Assembly (NCBI RefSeq): GCF_016406145.1
Contig: NZ_CP066306.1
Coordinates: 2,728,001-2,792,000, forward strand
Length of the DNA: 64,000 bases
Origin: Pseudomonas putida
GTDB lineage: Bacteria; Pseudomonadota; Gammaproteobacteria; Pseudomonadales; Pseudomonadaceae
Reading direction: 5' to 3'
Shown: piece after piece, positions 16,450 to 24,506 of the stretch
Numbering within the stretch: position 1 is the first letter of the stretch
Layout: each line of letters begins with the position of its first letter
Position numbers and translations under genes: made by a program
Notes under the pieces: model-generated
Database searches by the model: none
The model's input: the letters and a program-made list of their open reading frames with translations, nothing else
What the model was told of the DNA's origin: nothing

Positions 16450-16999
16450 CTCGATAAACAGCCTGATCCTCCAGGAGCAGTTGCGCCGTATCGGCCCGGT
16501 CGGCCTGGCCGGCGCCGCAGTGGCCGTCCTGGCAGTCGCTGTAGCGCTGGCCGGGGTGCTGCCGCAGTGGCAGGCCCTGCGCGAGCTGCGCGCCAGCGAG
16601 GCCGATGCCAGCGCCCAGGTCGAGCGGGTCAGGCGTGGCGAGCTGAAAGTCGCCGTCAAGCCTGAACAGCAAGCGCTGGACAGCCTGCGTCAGCAACTGC
16701 CAGGGCAACCTGAAGCCAGCGAACTGATCGAGCGGCTGTACCACCTGGCCAGCGCCGAACGTATCAGCCTGGCCCGTGGTGAGTACGCCCTGGGTGTCGA
16801 CCCCAAGACCCAGCTGGCGCGTTACCAGATCGTCCTGCCGGTACGCGGCAGCTATCCGCAGATCCGCGGCTTTGTGCGCGGCCTGCTGGGCCAGTTGCCG
16901 ACCCTGGTGCTGGAAGACCTTGAGCTGCAGCGCAAGCGCATTGGCGACAGTGAGCTCAATGGCCGCCTGCGCATGACCCTTTACCTGTCGAGGTCGTGA
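16436..16999 (+). CDS. PilO/GspM-like inner-membrane assembly protein
   Basis: A 187-residue bitopic protein with a transmembrane helix at about 20-42 (LAGAAVAVLAVAVALAGVL), a coiled coil at about 45-85 and a ferredoxin-like periplasmic domain (YQIVLPVRGSYPQIRGF, a PilO-like strand-helix unit). With the preceding PilN-like protein it would form the inner-membrane alignment heterodimer. It overlaps its neighbours on both sides, which indicates translational coupling. Confidence 0.65.
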   Translation: MRAPDSINSLILQEQLRRIGPVGLAGAAVAVLAVAVALAGVLPQWQALRELRASEADASAQVERVRRGELKVAVKPEQQALDSLRQQLPGQPEASELIERLYHLASAERISLARGEYALGVDPKTQLARYQIVLPVRGSYPQIRGFVRGLLGQLPTLVLEDLELQRKRIGDSELNGRLRMTLYLSRS

Positions 17000-17496
17000 T
17001 GAACACTCAGCGTGCAGTGGTGTGGGTGGGGTTTCTGGGGCTTGCCGGTGCGTTGGCCTGGGCGCCGGGGCACTGGTTCGGCGAGGAAAGCGAGGAGGCC
17101 CTGATCGCCGGCAAGCCGGTGCCCACACAACCGGTTTCTGAGAGTGCCGGCATGCCGGTGATGAAGCCGGAACAGGCCACGCGCGACCTGTTCCCCCGCC
17201 AGCAATGGACTAAACCCAAGGCCCTGGCCACTGTCACCGAACAACCTGTGGTTGCCACTGCGGTGGTAGCCGCTGCCCCCGCAGCCCCGGCGCTGCCTTT
17301 CCAGTTCGTCGGCCGCCTGGGCGATCGCGACGACCTGCAGGTCTTCCTGCGCAGCGGCGAAAAACTCTACGTCGTGCGCCAGGGCGATGTGATTGACGAC
17401 ACCTACCGTCTCGATCGGGTTTCGGCCAATGAGCTGGGCCTGGTCTACCTGCCTTTGCACCAGTCACAGACTTTGTCTGTCGGGAGCGCACCATGA
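16999..17496 (+). CDS. PilP/GspC-like periplasmic linker protein
   Basis: A 165-residue protein with an N-terminal membrane anchor or signal (about 5-20), a Pro/Ala/Val-rich linker, and a C-terminal beta domain (LPFQFVGRLGDRDDLQVFLRSGEKLYVVRQGDVI) that resembles the homology region of PilP/GspC/MshK, which contacts the secretin. ATG overlaps the previous stop (ATGA), and it overlaps the secretin gene by 4 bases. The assignment comes from domain pattern plus position. Confidence 0.6.
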   Translation: MNTQRAVVWVGFLGLAGALAWAPGHWFGEESEEALIAGKPVPTQPVSESAGMPVMKPEQATRDLFPRQQWTKPKALATVTEQPVVATAVVAAAPAAPALPFQFVGRLGDRDDLQVFLRSGEKLYVVRQGDVIDDTYRLDRVSANELGLVYLPLHQSQTLSVGSAP

Positions 17497-19370
17497 AGCC
17501 ATCGAAGTTGTGCAAGCCTGCTCCGTTCATGCTGCTGGCGCTCTGCGTGGCCATTGCCGGCTGCGGTTCGAGCGCGGTGCGCAAGGACAGCCAGGCGCTG
17601 ATGAAAGAAGGCCAGTACGAGGCCGGTATCGCTCGCCTGGAAGAGGCGCTGCGCGACGACCCGCGTGACACCGACCTGAACATTGCGTTGGCCCAAGGCC
17701 GGCAGCAGGCGGTCGAGGCGCTGCTGAGCCAGGCCGACAGCGACCGCATCCGCCACGACTTCGCCGGTGCGCGCCTAGGTTACGGCCGCGTGCTCACCCT
17801 GGAACCGAACAACCGCCGCGCGCATGAGGGCATCCGCCAGCTGGAACTGATGCGCACCCTCGATGACCGTGTTGCGCTGGGCCAGGCTGCGCTGCGCCAG
17901 GGCGACCTGTTCGGTGCCGAGCGTTACATGCGCGAAGTGCTGCGCCTGGACCCGCAAAACCAGAAGGGCATCATGCTGCGCAGCGATATCGAGAACGTCC
18001 AGGCCCGTACGGCACAGCCCTTCCCGCAACTGCGCAGCAAGCTGGAGCGCCCGGTGACCCTGGAGTTTCGCGATGCCGAGCTCAAGGTCATTTTCGAAGT
18101 GCTGTCCCAGGTGGCCGGCATCAACTTCATTTTCGACAAGGACCTGCGCCCGGACATGAAGGCCACCATCTTCGTGCGCGAGGTGCGCATCGAGGATGCC
18201 ATAGCCCTGTTGCTGGAACAGAACCAGTTGCGCCAGAAGATCGTCAACGACAACACCTTGCTGGTCTACCCCGACTCGCCGCAGAAGACCAAGGACTACC
18301 AGGAACTGGTCATGCGCACGTTCTACCTGACCAGCATCGATGCCAACACCGCACTGAACATGGTCAAGACCATGCTCAAGACCCGCGATGTATTCGTTGA
18401 TGAGCGCCTCAATACCCTGACCATGCGCGACACCCCAGACGCCGTGCGCATGGCCGAGAAGCTGCTGCAGTCGCAGGACCAGTCCAACCCCGAGGTGGTG
18501 CTGGAAGTGGAGGTGATGGAGGTGGCCCGCTCGCGCATCCTCGACCTTGGCCTGCAATGGCCCAATACCTTCGGGGTGCTGAGCGATGAGGGCAACCCGG
18601 TCAGCGTGCTGGACCAGTTGCGCGGCATCAACTCCGGGCGTATCAGCATCTCGCCGGCGCCCCAGGCCAAGATCAACGCCCAGGACAAGGACATCAACAC
18701 CCTGGCCAGTCCGGTGATACGCGTCAGCAACCGCGAGCAAGCGCGCATCCACATCGGCCAGCGTGTGCCGATCATCAGCGCCACCTCGGTACCTTCCACC
18801 CAAGGGCCGGTGATCACCGAAAGCGTCACCTACCTGGATGTCGGTCTGAAGCTTGAAGTGCAGCCTACCGTGCACCTGAACAACGAGGTGGCGATCAAGG
18901 TAGCGCTTGAGGTCAGCAACGCCACCCCGCTGGAGCCAACCCGCCAGGGCACCATCCCGGTCCAGGTCGACACCCGCAATGCCCAGACCAGCCTGCGCCT
19001 GCACGACGGCGAAACCCAGGTGCTGGCGGGGCTGGTGCGCAACGACAAGACCTCTAGCGGCAACAAGATCCCGGGCCTGGGCGACATCCCTGGCCTGGGC
19101 CGGCTGTTCGGCAGCAACCGCGATGACATGAGCAAGTCCGAACTGGTACTGGCGATCACCCCGCGGATCGTACGCAACCTGCCTTACCAGAGCCCCTCGG
19201 ACATGGAGTTCGCCACCGGTACCGAATCGAGCATGCAGGTGCGCCAACTGGCCCTGCCTTTGCCAGCCGGCGCGCTGCCGGCCGATGAGCCGGGCCAGGC
19301 GCCTGACGATGCACCGGTTGTCGACAGCCAGATGGCGGTGGTGCCTGCCGGCAAGGGCCCACGGCCATGA
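17493..19370 (+). CDS. Secretin (GspD/PilQ/MshL family) lipoprotein with N-terminal TPR region
   Basis: A 625-residue outer-membrane channel subunit. It has a lipobox (IAGC, Cys at about 25), then TPR-like helical repeats (about 30-170), a secretin short N-domain (VTLEFRDAELKVIFEVLSQV), an N1-type domain (FYLTSIDANTALNMVKTM) and the secretin core with VPIISAT, VGLKLEVQP and DGETQVLAGLVRND. The N-terminal TPR plus lipidation resembles MshL- and Tad-type secretins more than GspD; a self-piloting lipid anchor would avoid the need for a separate pilotin. It lies directly before the pseudopilin genes with 4-base overlaps. Confidence 0.88.
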   Translation: MKPSKLCKPAPFMLLALCVAIAGCGSSAVRKDSQALMKEGQYEAGIARLEEALRDDPRDTDLNIALAQGRQQAVEALLSQADSDRIRHDFAGARLGYGRVLTLEPNNRRAHEGIRQLELMRTLDDRVALGQAALRQGDLFGAERYMREVLRLDPQNQKGIMLRSDIENVQARTAQPFPQLRSKLERPVTLEFRDAELKVIFEVLSQVAGINFIFDKDLRPDMKATIFVREVRIEDAIALLLEQNQLRQKIVNDNTLLVYPDSPQKTKDYQELVMRTFYLTSIDANTALNMVKTMLKTRDVFVDERLNTLTMRDTPDAVRMAEKLLQSQDQSNPEVVLEVEVMEVARSRILDLGLQWPNTFGVLSDEGNPVSVLDQLRGINSGRISISPAPQAKINAQDKDINTLASPVIRVSNREQARIHIGQRVPIISATSVPSTQGPVITESVTYLDVGLKLEVQPTVHLNNEVAIKVALEVSNATPLEPTRQGTIPVQVDTRNAQTSLRLHDGETQVLAGLVRNDKTSSGNKIPGLGDIPGLGRLFGSNRDDMSKSELVLAITPRIVRNLPYQSPSDMEFATGTESSMQVRQLALPLPAGALPADEPGQAPDDAPVVDSQMAVVPAGKGPRP

Positions 19371-19840
19371 AACGCCGCGTGCAAGGCTTCAGCCTGATCG
19401 AGGTGGTGCTGACCCTGGCATTGCTCGGGCTGCTCGCCAGCATGGCTGCACCGCTGACCGAAACCGTGGTGCGCCGCACCAAGGAGCAGCAATTGCGTCA
19501 GGCGCTGTACCAGATCCGCGATGCCATCGATGCCTACAAGCGTGCCTTCGACGCAGGTTTCATCGAAAAAGGCCTGGATGCCAGTGGTTACCCACCAAAC
19601 CTGCAGGTACTGGTCGACGGGGTGCGCGATGTACGCAGCGCCAAGGGCAGCAAGTTCTACTTCCTGCGGCGCATCCCGCACGACCCGCTAGTGGCGGCAA
19701 AAGACGATGACGGTGGTGGCTGGGGCTTGCGCGCCTATGACAGCGGGCCGGACAACCCGCGTGACGGCCAAGACGTTTACGACGTGTATTCCAAGGCCCG
19801 CGGCAAAGGCCTCAACAACATCCCTTACGGGCAATGGTGA
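19367..19840 (+). CDS. xcmT2: Major-pseudopilin-like (GspG) protein, XcmT2-like
   Basis: A 157-residue type IV pilin-like protein. Prepilin peptidase would cut at QG|FSLIEV, with Glu at +5, followed by a hydrophobic helix (VVLTLALLGLLASMAAPL). The C-terminal globular part ends in calcium-loop-like GspG features (DNPRDGQDVYDVYS, then GLNNIPYGQW). It overlaps the secretin gene by 4 bases. The symbol follows the recalled P. putida GB-1 order xcmT2-xcmT3-xcmX-csmEFG. Which of the two GspG-like genes is T2 is assumed from order. Confidence 0.75.
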   Translation: MKRRVQGFSLIEVVLTLALLGLLASMAAPLTETVVRRTKEQQLRQALYQIRDAIDAYKRAFDAGFIEKGLDASGYPPNLQVLVDGVRDVRSAKGSKFYFLRRIPHDPLVAAKDDDGGGWGLRAYDSGPDNPRDGQDVYDVYSKARGKGLNNIPYGQW

Positions 19841-19845
19841 CAACC

Positions 19846-20220
19846 ATGAAACGCAGCCGAGGTTTCACCTTGATCGAACTGCTGGTGGTGATGGCGATCA
19901 TCGCCACGCTGATGACCATTGCCATGCCACGTTACTTCAACAGCCTGGAAAGCTCCCGCGAGGCTGCCCTGCGCCAGAGCCTGGCGGTGCTGCGTGAGGC
20001 GCTGGACCATTACTACGGCGACACCGGTCGCTACCCGGATTCGCTGGAGCAACTTGTCGAGCAGCGCTACCTGCGCAACACACCGGTCGACCCAATAACC
20101 GAACGCAGTGATGCCTGGCAACTGCTGCCACCGCCTGAAGGGGTAGCCGGTGGCGTGGCCGACATCAAGAGCGGTGCAACAGGGAGGGCACGTGATGGCA
20201 GCCACTTCGCACAATGGTAA
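19846..20220 (+). CDS. xcmT3: Pseudopilin (GspG-like) protein, XcmT3-like
   Basis: A 124-residue pilin-like protein with cleavage site RG|FTLIELL, Glu at +5 and a hydrophobic helix to about residue 29. The globular part (QSLAVLREALDHYYGDTGRYPDSL, then TPVDPITERSDAWQLLPP) is a GspG-type fold. An upstream ATG at 19834 overlaps the previous stop, but the ATG at 19846 gives the shorter, charged leader MKRSRG that prepilin peptidase prefers. The end overlaps the start of the next gene by 26 bases. Confidence 0.75.
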   Translation: MKRSRGFTLIELLVVMAIIATLMTIAMPRYFNSLESSREAALRQSLAVLREALDHYYGDTGRYPDSLEQLVEQRYLRNTPVDPITERSDAWQLLPPPEGVAGGVADIKSGATGRARDGSHFAQW

Positions 20221-20722
20221 GGCCTGCAACGGCTTCACCTACCTGGGTGTATTGCTGCTGATCGCAGCCAGCAGCGTGGCCCTGGCGTCCAGCGGCACGC
20301 TGTGGTCCAGCGCGGCGCAGCGCGAAAAGGAGCGTCAGTTGCTGTGGGTGGGTGGCCAGTATGCCCAGGCACTGCGCAGCTATTACCGCGCTTCGCCAGG
20401 CCTGGCGCAGTACCCGCAGGCGCTGGCCGACCTGCTGGAGGACAACCGCTTTCCAGAGCCGAAACGGCACATCCGCCGGTTGTACCCGGACCCGGTCACC
20501 GGCAGTGATGAATGGGGGCTGTTGCGTTCGATCGACGGGCGCATCACCGGGGTGCACAGCCGCTCCGACGCCACCCCGTTCAAACGCAGTGGTTTCGACA
20601 CTCAGTGGTCCGGCTTCGAAGGCCTCGAGCACTACAGCGATTGGCAGTTCGTCGCCGAGCAGGCCTTCAGCGAAAGCGCCAGTGGCGCACAGACCCACAG
20701 TAGCCCGGGGGATGCGCCATGA
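20195..20722 (+). CDS. xcmX: XcmX-like atypical pseudopilin
   Basis: A 175-residue pilin-related protein. The ATG at 20195 follows GGGAGG. The leader is long (MAATSHNGKACNG), and the likely cleavage NG|FTYLG leaves Gly rather than Glu at position +5, before a hydrophobic helix (VLLLIAASSVALA). The globular domain includes ALRSYYRASPGLAQYPQALADLLED and RRLYPDPVTGSDEWGLLRS, seen in GspG/H-like minor pseudopilins. Loss of Glu5 is typical of GspK-type tip subunits. It lies between the GspG-like genes and csgE, as recalled for xcmX of P. putida GB-1, where an insertion blocks release of the Mn-oxidising factor. Confidence 0.7.
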   Translation: MAATSHNGKACNGFTYLGVLLLIAASSVALASSGTLWSSAAQREKERQLLWVGGQYAQALRSYYRASPGLAQYPQALADLLEDNRFPEPKRHIRRLYPDPVTGSDEWGLLRSIDGRITGVHSRSDATPFKRSGFDTQWSGFEGLEHYSDWQFVAEQAFSESASGAQTHSSPGDAP

Positions 20723-21126
20723 AACGCCTGAACGTGTTTTGCCTGAGCCTTGGCCTGTTGCTGGCCGCCGGGGTATCCGATGTGGCACGGGCCGACGCCG
20801 AAGATGAGATGAAGGGCTTTATCGTCGACAACACCATCTCGCACATCGGCCACGACTTTTACGCCTACTTTGCCGACCGCCTGCGCGCCACCAGCCGCCT
20901 GGATTTCAACCTGGTGGTGCGCGAACGCCCGGATGCCCGCTGGGGCAGCCTGATCACGGTGGAATTCGAGCGCGATGTGCTGTACCGCCGCTTCCTGCCG
21001 CCCAATGTCACCCAATTGAAAGAAGAGGCCGTCGCGGCCGCCGACCTGGTCAAGCAGGAGGTCATTCAGCGCAAGCTGCAGCGCCTGCTCCAGGACACCA
21101 CTGATCTGGAGAGGGACGAGCTATGA
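20719..21126 (+). CDS. csgE: CsgE-like curli secretion accessory protein (CsmE)
   Basis: A 135-residue secreted protein with a signal peptide (about 1-25). The mature part shows the CsgE pattern: FIVDNTISHIGHDFYAYF, then LDFNLVVRERPDARWGSLITV and a C-terminal AAADLVKQEVIQRKLQ. In Escherichia coli CsgE caps the CsgG pore and targets substrate to it. Here it overlaps xcmX and csgF by 4 bases each, so a curli-type exporter is built in the same operon as a Gsp-like machine. No csgA or csgB homologue lies in the window. Confidence 0.88.
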   Translation: MKRLNVFCLSLGLLLAAGVSDVARADAEDEMKGFIVDNTISHIGHDFYAYFADRLRATSRLDFNLVVRERPDARWGSLITVEFERDVLYRRFLPPNVTQLKEEAVAAADLVKQEVIQRKLQRLLQDTTDLERDEL

Positions 21127-21536
21127 ACACGCGTATTCCCCACTGCATCGCCGCCTGTCTTGTGGCCTGCGCCGTTACCGCCCAGGCCACGGAACTGGTG
21201 TACACCCCGGTCAATCCGGCGTTCGGTGGCAACCCGCTCAACGGCACCTGGTTGCTGAACAACGCCCAAGCGCAAAACGACTATGACGACCCTGACCTCA
21301 AGGACCGCACCTCCGCCTTTGGCGGTACCTCGGCCCTGGAGCGCTTCAGCAACCAGCTGGAGTCGCGGATGTTGTCGCAGTTGCTGGACAACATCAGCAA
21401 TGGCCAGACCGGCAGCATGGCCACCGATGCCTTCCTGATCGATGTGATCGATGACTCCGGTGCTTTGAGCATCAAGGTCACCGACCGCGTCACAGGAGAA
21501 ATTTCGATCATTGAGGTCAGCGGCCTGAACCCCTGA
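21123..21536 (+). CDS. csgF: CsgF-like curli assembly protein (CsmF)
   Basis: A 137-residue secreted protein with a signal peptide ending around AQA. The mature N-terminus TELVYTPVNPAFGGNPLNG is the CsgF signature that plugs into the CsgG channel and forms its second constriction in E. coli. The remainder is Asn/Gln/Asp-rich, with a C-terminal strand pair (ALSIKVTDRVTGEISIIEV). In curli systems CsgF couples secretion to nucleation by CsgB; with no CsgB here, its partner is unknown. Confidence 0.88.
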   Translation: MNTRIPHCIAACLVACAVTAQATELVYTPVNPAFGGNPLNGTWLLNNAQAQNDYDDPDLKDRTSAFGGTSALERFSNQLESRMLSQLLDNISNGQTGSMATDAFLIDVIDDSGALSIKVTDRVTGEISIIEVSGLNP

Positions 21537-21569
21537 GAGGGACGGGTTGTTATCTGGGGAGAGAACACC

Positions 21570-22421
21570 ATGAAACGTCTGCTGAGCACTTTGCTGATCC
21601 TCGCCGCCCTGCAAAGCCTCCAAGGTTGCGGCCTGCGCGAACCGATGTCGGCCGAACAGGACTCGGAAACCCCGACCCTGACCCCGCGCGCTTCGACTTA
21701 CTACGACCTGATCAACATGCCACGGCCCAAGGGCAGGCTGATGGCGGTGGTGTATGGCTTCCGCGACCAGACCGGGCAATACAAGCCGACCCCGGCCAGC
21801 TCGTTCTCCACCAGTGTTACCCAAGGGGCGGCGAGCATGCTGATGGACGCTCTCAATGCCAGCGGCTGGTTCGTGGTGCTGGAGCGTGAAGGCCTGCAGA
21901 ACCTGCTGACCGAACGCAAGATCATCCGTGCCTCGCAGAAAAAGGCCGATGTACCGGAGAACATCCAGACCGAGCTGCCGCCGCTGCAAGCGGCCAACCT
22001 GATGCTCGAAGGCGGCATCATCGCCTACGACACCAATGTGCGTAGCGGCGGGGAAGGGGCACGCTACCTGGGCATTGACATCTCCCGCGAGTACCGGGTG
22101 GACCAGGTCACAGTCAACCTGCGTGCGGTGGACGTACGCACCGGGCAGGTATTGGCCAATGTGATGACCAGCAAGACCATCTACTCGGTGGGGCGTAGCG
22201 CCGGGGTGTTCAAATTCATCGAGTTCAAGAAACTGCTCGAGGCAGAAGTGGGCTACACCACCAACGAACCAGCACAGTTATGCGTGCTGTCGGCTATCGA
22301 GTCGGCGGTAGGGCATTTGCTGGCACAAGGGATCGAGCGGCGGTTGTGGCAGGTGGCGGGGGATGCAGGGGATGGCAAGGCTGCGGTGGACAAGTACCTG
22401 AGCCAGTCTCAGGCGCAATGA
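21570..22421 (+). CDS. csgG: CsgG-like outer-membrane secretion pore lipoprotein (CsmG)
   Basis: A 283-residue lipoprotein (lipobox LQGC, Cys at about residue 20) close in length to E. coli CsgG (277 aa). Family features include the N-terminal LREPMSAEQDSETPTLTPRA arm, VVYGFRDQTGQYKP, ASMLMDALNASGWFVVLEREGLQNLL and the transmembrane hairpin region ending in SVGRSAGVFKFIEFKKLLEAE. CsgG forms a nonameric beta-barrel export channel. It has its own GGGGAGAG site 33 bases after csgF and is the last gene of the operon. Confidence 0.9.
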   Translation: MKRLLSTLLILAALQSLQGCGLREPMSAEQDSETPTLTPRASTYYDLINMPRPKGRLMAVVYGFRDQTGQYKPTPASSFSTSVTQGAASMLMDALNASGWFVVLEREGLQNLLTERKIIRASQKKADVPENIQTELPPLQAANLMLEGGIIAYDTNVRSGGEGARYLGIDISREYRVDQVTVNLRAVDVRTGQVLANVMTSKTIYSVGRSAGVFKFIEFKKLLEAEVGYTTNEPAQLCVLSAIESAVGHLLAQGIERRLWQVAGDAGDGKAAVDKYLSQSQAQ

Positions 22422-22446
22422 CAATGGAGACGAGACCGCCCCTCAC

Positions 22447-22479
22447 AGGTACAGCGGCGTCCGAGCGCGCGCCGTACCT
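22447..22479. terminator. Hairpin between convergent csgG and RNase genes
   Basis: AGGTAC-AGC-GGCG and CGCC-GTACCT form an interrupted stem in the 92-base gap between the two convergent genes. There is no U-tract on either side, so termination is only suggested by position. Confidence 0.35.
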
Positions 22480-22513
22480 CGGGGTGCCATCCTTGCCCAT
22501 GTAAAGCCTGCCT

Positions 22514-23236
22514 TCAGGATGTAGCCTTGGGACGCTCCGGGATCCATGTTTTCTGCGTTTCACACTGAACGCCGATCTGCAGGTTGGTTTCTTCCGTATA
22601 GGGGTTCCCTTTTTCGTCGACCAGGTAGAACACCTCATGCAGGTACTGCTTACCCTGCTTATCCCGGTAACATCTGAACGCCGTGTTGTCAGGGAAGACC
22701 TCGCGAATCTTCGAGAACTCGGTAGCGTGCCCTACCATCGCCTCGAACGCGTCATTGTCAAAACTGACCACCTTGTTCAAGTCGACGAAGTCCTGAAAGT
22801 ACTCCTGCATACGCTTGCCCGAGCAAGTGCCGTGTTTTTGCCATTCATGCGCGAACAGCTTCTCGGGTTCGCTGGTAACGATGGCCCGCAGGGCTTTGTT
22901 GGCAAGCACTGCACTCATCTCATCGGCCCTCATTGCACAGGCTTCGCCGTTGGTGCAGTCAGGGGAATTGGTGCAGTACTGGGGGTGACGATTGGTCAGG
23001 TTGCCAATGCTTTCGCTGTAGGGCCAGATACCGTGGGTGAGAAAGCGTTCCGGTGCCTCCTCACAGCCTGGCGTCGAGGGCTTCATGAGGCAGAAAGTGG
23101 GTTGCCAAGTGACGGAGTAGACCAGGTACTTGGAGGGAGGTGCATTGATGTGGGCCTCTTCATTGGCATCCAGTGCCATCACACGGCTTGCCCCTAAGAG
23201 GGTCAGCAGTAGCAAGATTGTTATCATCAAGCGCAT
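22514..23236 (-). CDS. Ribonuclease T2 family periplasmic RNase (RNase I-like)
   Basis: A 240-residue exported endoribonuclease. A signal peptide (about 1-21, ending VMA) precedes the T2 fold. Both catalytic segments are present: THGIWP with H68 and HEWQKHGTC with E131 and H135. Several cysteines (C49, C58, C88, C94, C100, C138 and two near the C-terminus) would pair in the periplasm. Such enzymes cut RNA through a 2',3'-cyclic phosphate with little base preference. The ATG at 23236 follows GGGAG. It is monocistronic and convergent with csgG. Confidence 0.88.
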   Translation of the reverse strand: MRLMITILLLLTLLGASRVMALDANEEAHINAPPSKYLVYSVTWQPTFCLMKPSTPGCEEAPERFLTHGIWPYSESIGNLTNRHPQYCTNSPDCTNGEACAMRADEMSAVLANKALRAIVTSEPEKLFAHEWQKHGTCSGKRMQEYFQDFVDLNKVVSFDNDAFEAMVGHATEFSKIREVFPDNTAFRCYRDKQGKQYLHEVFYLVDEKGNPYTEETNLQIGVQCETQKTWIPERPKATS

Positions 23237-23349
23237 GGGTTCGCTCCCTTGAACGGGACCGCTCTGGTAGTGGCGGCGTCAGATCAATTAACCGGGAGCA
23301 GGCGGGCGCGCGTCTACTGGCAGAAATGTCGGGTGGCTATTTGCTTGCA

Positions 23350-23994
23350 TTACCCGGCCTTGCGCAAAGTCAGGTTGATCCGCCGCTCGCCCATCCGCGG
23401 ATGCACGCCCGGCTTGATCGGCAATACCCCATGAAAGCGCAACCGGTCCTCACCTCCCCAGACCAGCACATCGCCATGGCTCAACGCTATTCGCCGAGTC
23501 TTGTCCGAGCGCTGGAAACCACCCAGCAGGAACACCGCCGGCAACCCTAGAGATACCGACACGATCGGCTGGCCGAAGTCAGCTTCGTCGCGATCCTGGT
23601 GTAGGCTCAGGCGGGTACCGGGCAGATAGTGGTTGACCAGGCAGGCATCAGGTACGAACGCGTCGAAGCCTGCCGCGGCCGCAGCGCGCCCGGCCAGCTC
23701 AAGCAGAGCTTCAGGCAGGGCTGGCCAAGGCTCGCCGCTGACGGGGTCGGTCGGGCTGTATCGGTAGCCTTTGGCGTCGCTGACCCAACCCAGCGAACCG
23801 CAGTTGGTCAAGGCCACCGCCATGTGCAGACCGCCGGGCGTACGCATGTGCCGGAAGGGGGCTGCGCGAAGCACAGGGCGCAGGGCGTCGAGCAGCTGCT
23901 CGACTTGCGCAAGGGCAAAGCCGGGCAACAGCACGGTGTGGCTGGCCAGTCGTTGTGGCTGGGGGCCGAACAGGTCGAGATCGGACTGGATCAT
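23350..23994 (-). CDS. alkB: DNA oxidative demethylase AlkB
   Basis: A 214-residue Fe(II)/2-oxoglutarate dioxygenase that removes methyl groups from 1-methyladenine and 3-methylcytosine in DNA. The metal triad is H132-x-D134 (SLHQDRDE) and H188 (RFHGVLP); the 2-oxoglutarate-binding arginine is in RRINLTLR (204-210). NHYLPGTRLSLHQD is the standard AlkB signature and the length matches E. coli AlkB (216 aa). It stands alone next to a cupin gene in the same orientation, 41 bases downstream of it. Confidence 0.92.
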   Translation of the reverse strand: MIQSDLDLFGPQPQRLASHTVLLPGFALAQVEQLLDALRPVLRAAPFRHMRTPGGLHMAVALTNCGSLGWVSDAKGYRYSPTDPVSGEPWPALPEALLELAGRAAAAAGFDAFVPDACLVNHYLPGTRLSLHQDRDEADFGQPIVSVSLGLPAVFLLGGFQRSDKTRRIALSHGDVLVWGGEDRLRFHGVLPIKPGVHPRMGERRINLTLRKAG

Positions 23995-24035
23995 GGTCGT
24001 GATGTCGAGGGATGGGTGTGGCCATTCTAACCCGC

Positions 24036-24389
24036 TCAGCAGGCAGGCCAGGGTTTTTCACTGCTATAGAACACGGCGAGCCACACGGTATGGGTGCCTT
24101 GTGCGGTCCATTCCACGCGATGGCGGCAATGGGCCGGGATGTCCAGGCAATCACCCGGGGCCAGCAGCCGTGTGTAGGCTTCATGCTCGAGGCGCAGGCC
24201 GGCACTGCCGCTCAGCAGCACGATCCATTCGCCTTCGGGCTGGTCGTACCAGAACCCGGGAGGGCTGCACTGGCCGCTGGAAACAATGCGCTCGATACGC
24301 AGGCCCGGGCGTTTGAGGAGGTCATCGACCCGTTCCGGTGCGCCAGGATCACAGGGTGGGAGGTGGATCAGCACGTTGGCAGGTGTCAT
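24036..24389 (-). CDS. Cupin domain protein
   Basis: A 117-residue single-domain cupin. Motif 1 is in WYDQPEGEWIVLLSG and motif 2 in PGDCLDIPAHCRHRVEW, with His residues that could hold a metal. It has no signal peptide. It is just upstream of alkB and divergent from a LysR regulator, so the 117-base gap at 24390-24506 may hold a shared control region. The substrate is unknown. Confidence 0.75.
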   Translation of the reverse strand: MTPANVLIHLPPCDPGAPERVDDLLKRPGLRIERIVSSGQCSPPGFWYDQPEGEWIVLLSGSAGLRLEHEAYTRLLAPGDCLDIPAHCRHRVEWTAQGTHTVWLAVFYSSEKPWPAC

Positions 24390-24506
24390 GGCAGATCTCG
24401 CTGTATGGGAGGTATTTCACTATGGACTGGATCGAAATAACGCGCGCTTCTTGACCACCTATCTCGAATGTAAGACTTTTCTGAGACCAAATGCCAAAGG
24501 ACTCAT

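Noticed and set aside
13502..22421. Interpretation of the csg genes as a curli fibre operon
   Set aside because: No CsgA/CsgB repeat protein, CsgC or CsgD homologue is present. The csg genes are translationally coupled to pseudopilin genes instead.
22447..22479. Hairpin after csgG as a possible riboswitch or small RNA
   Set aside because: It is a single interrupted stem in a 92-base convergent gap with no promoter. A transcript-end structure is the simpler reading.
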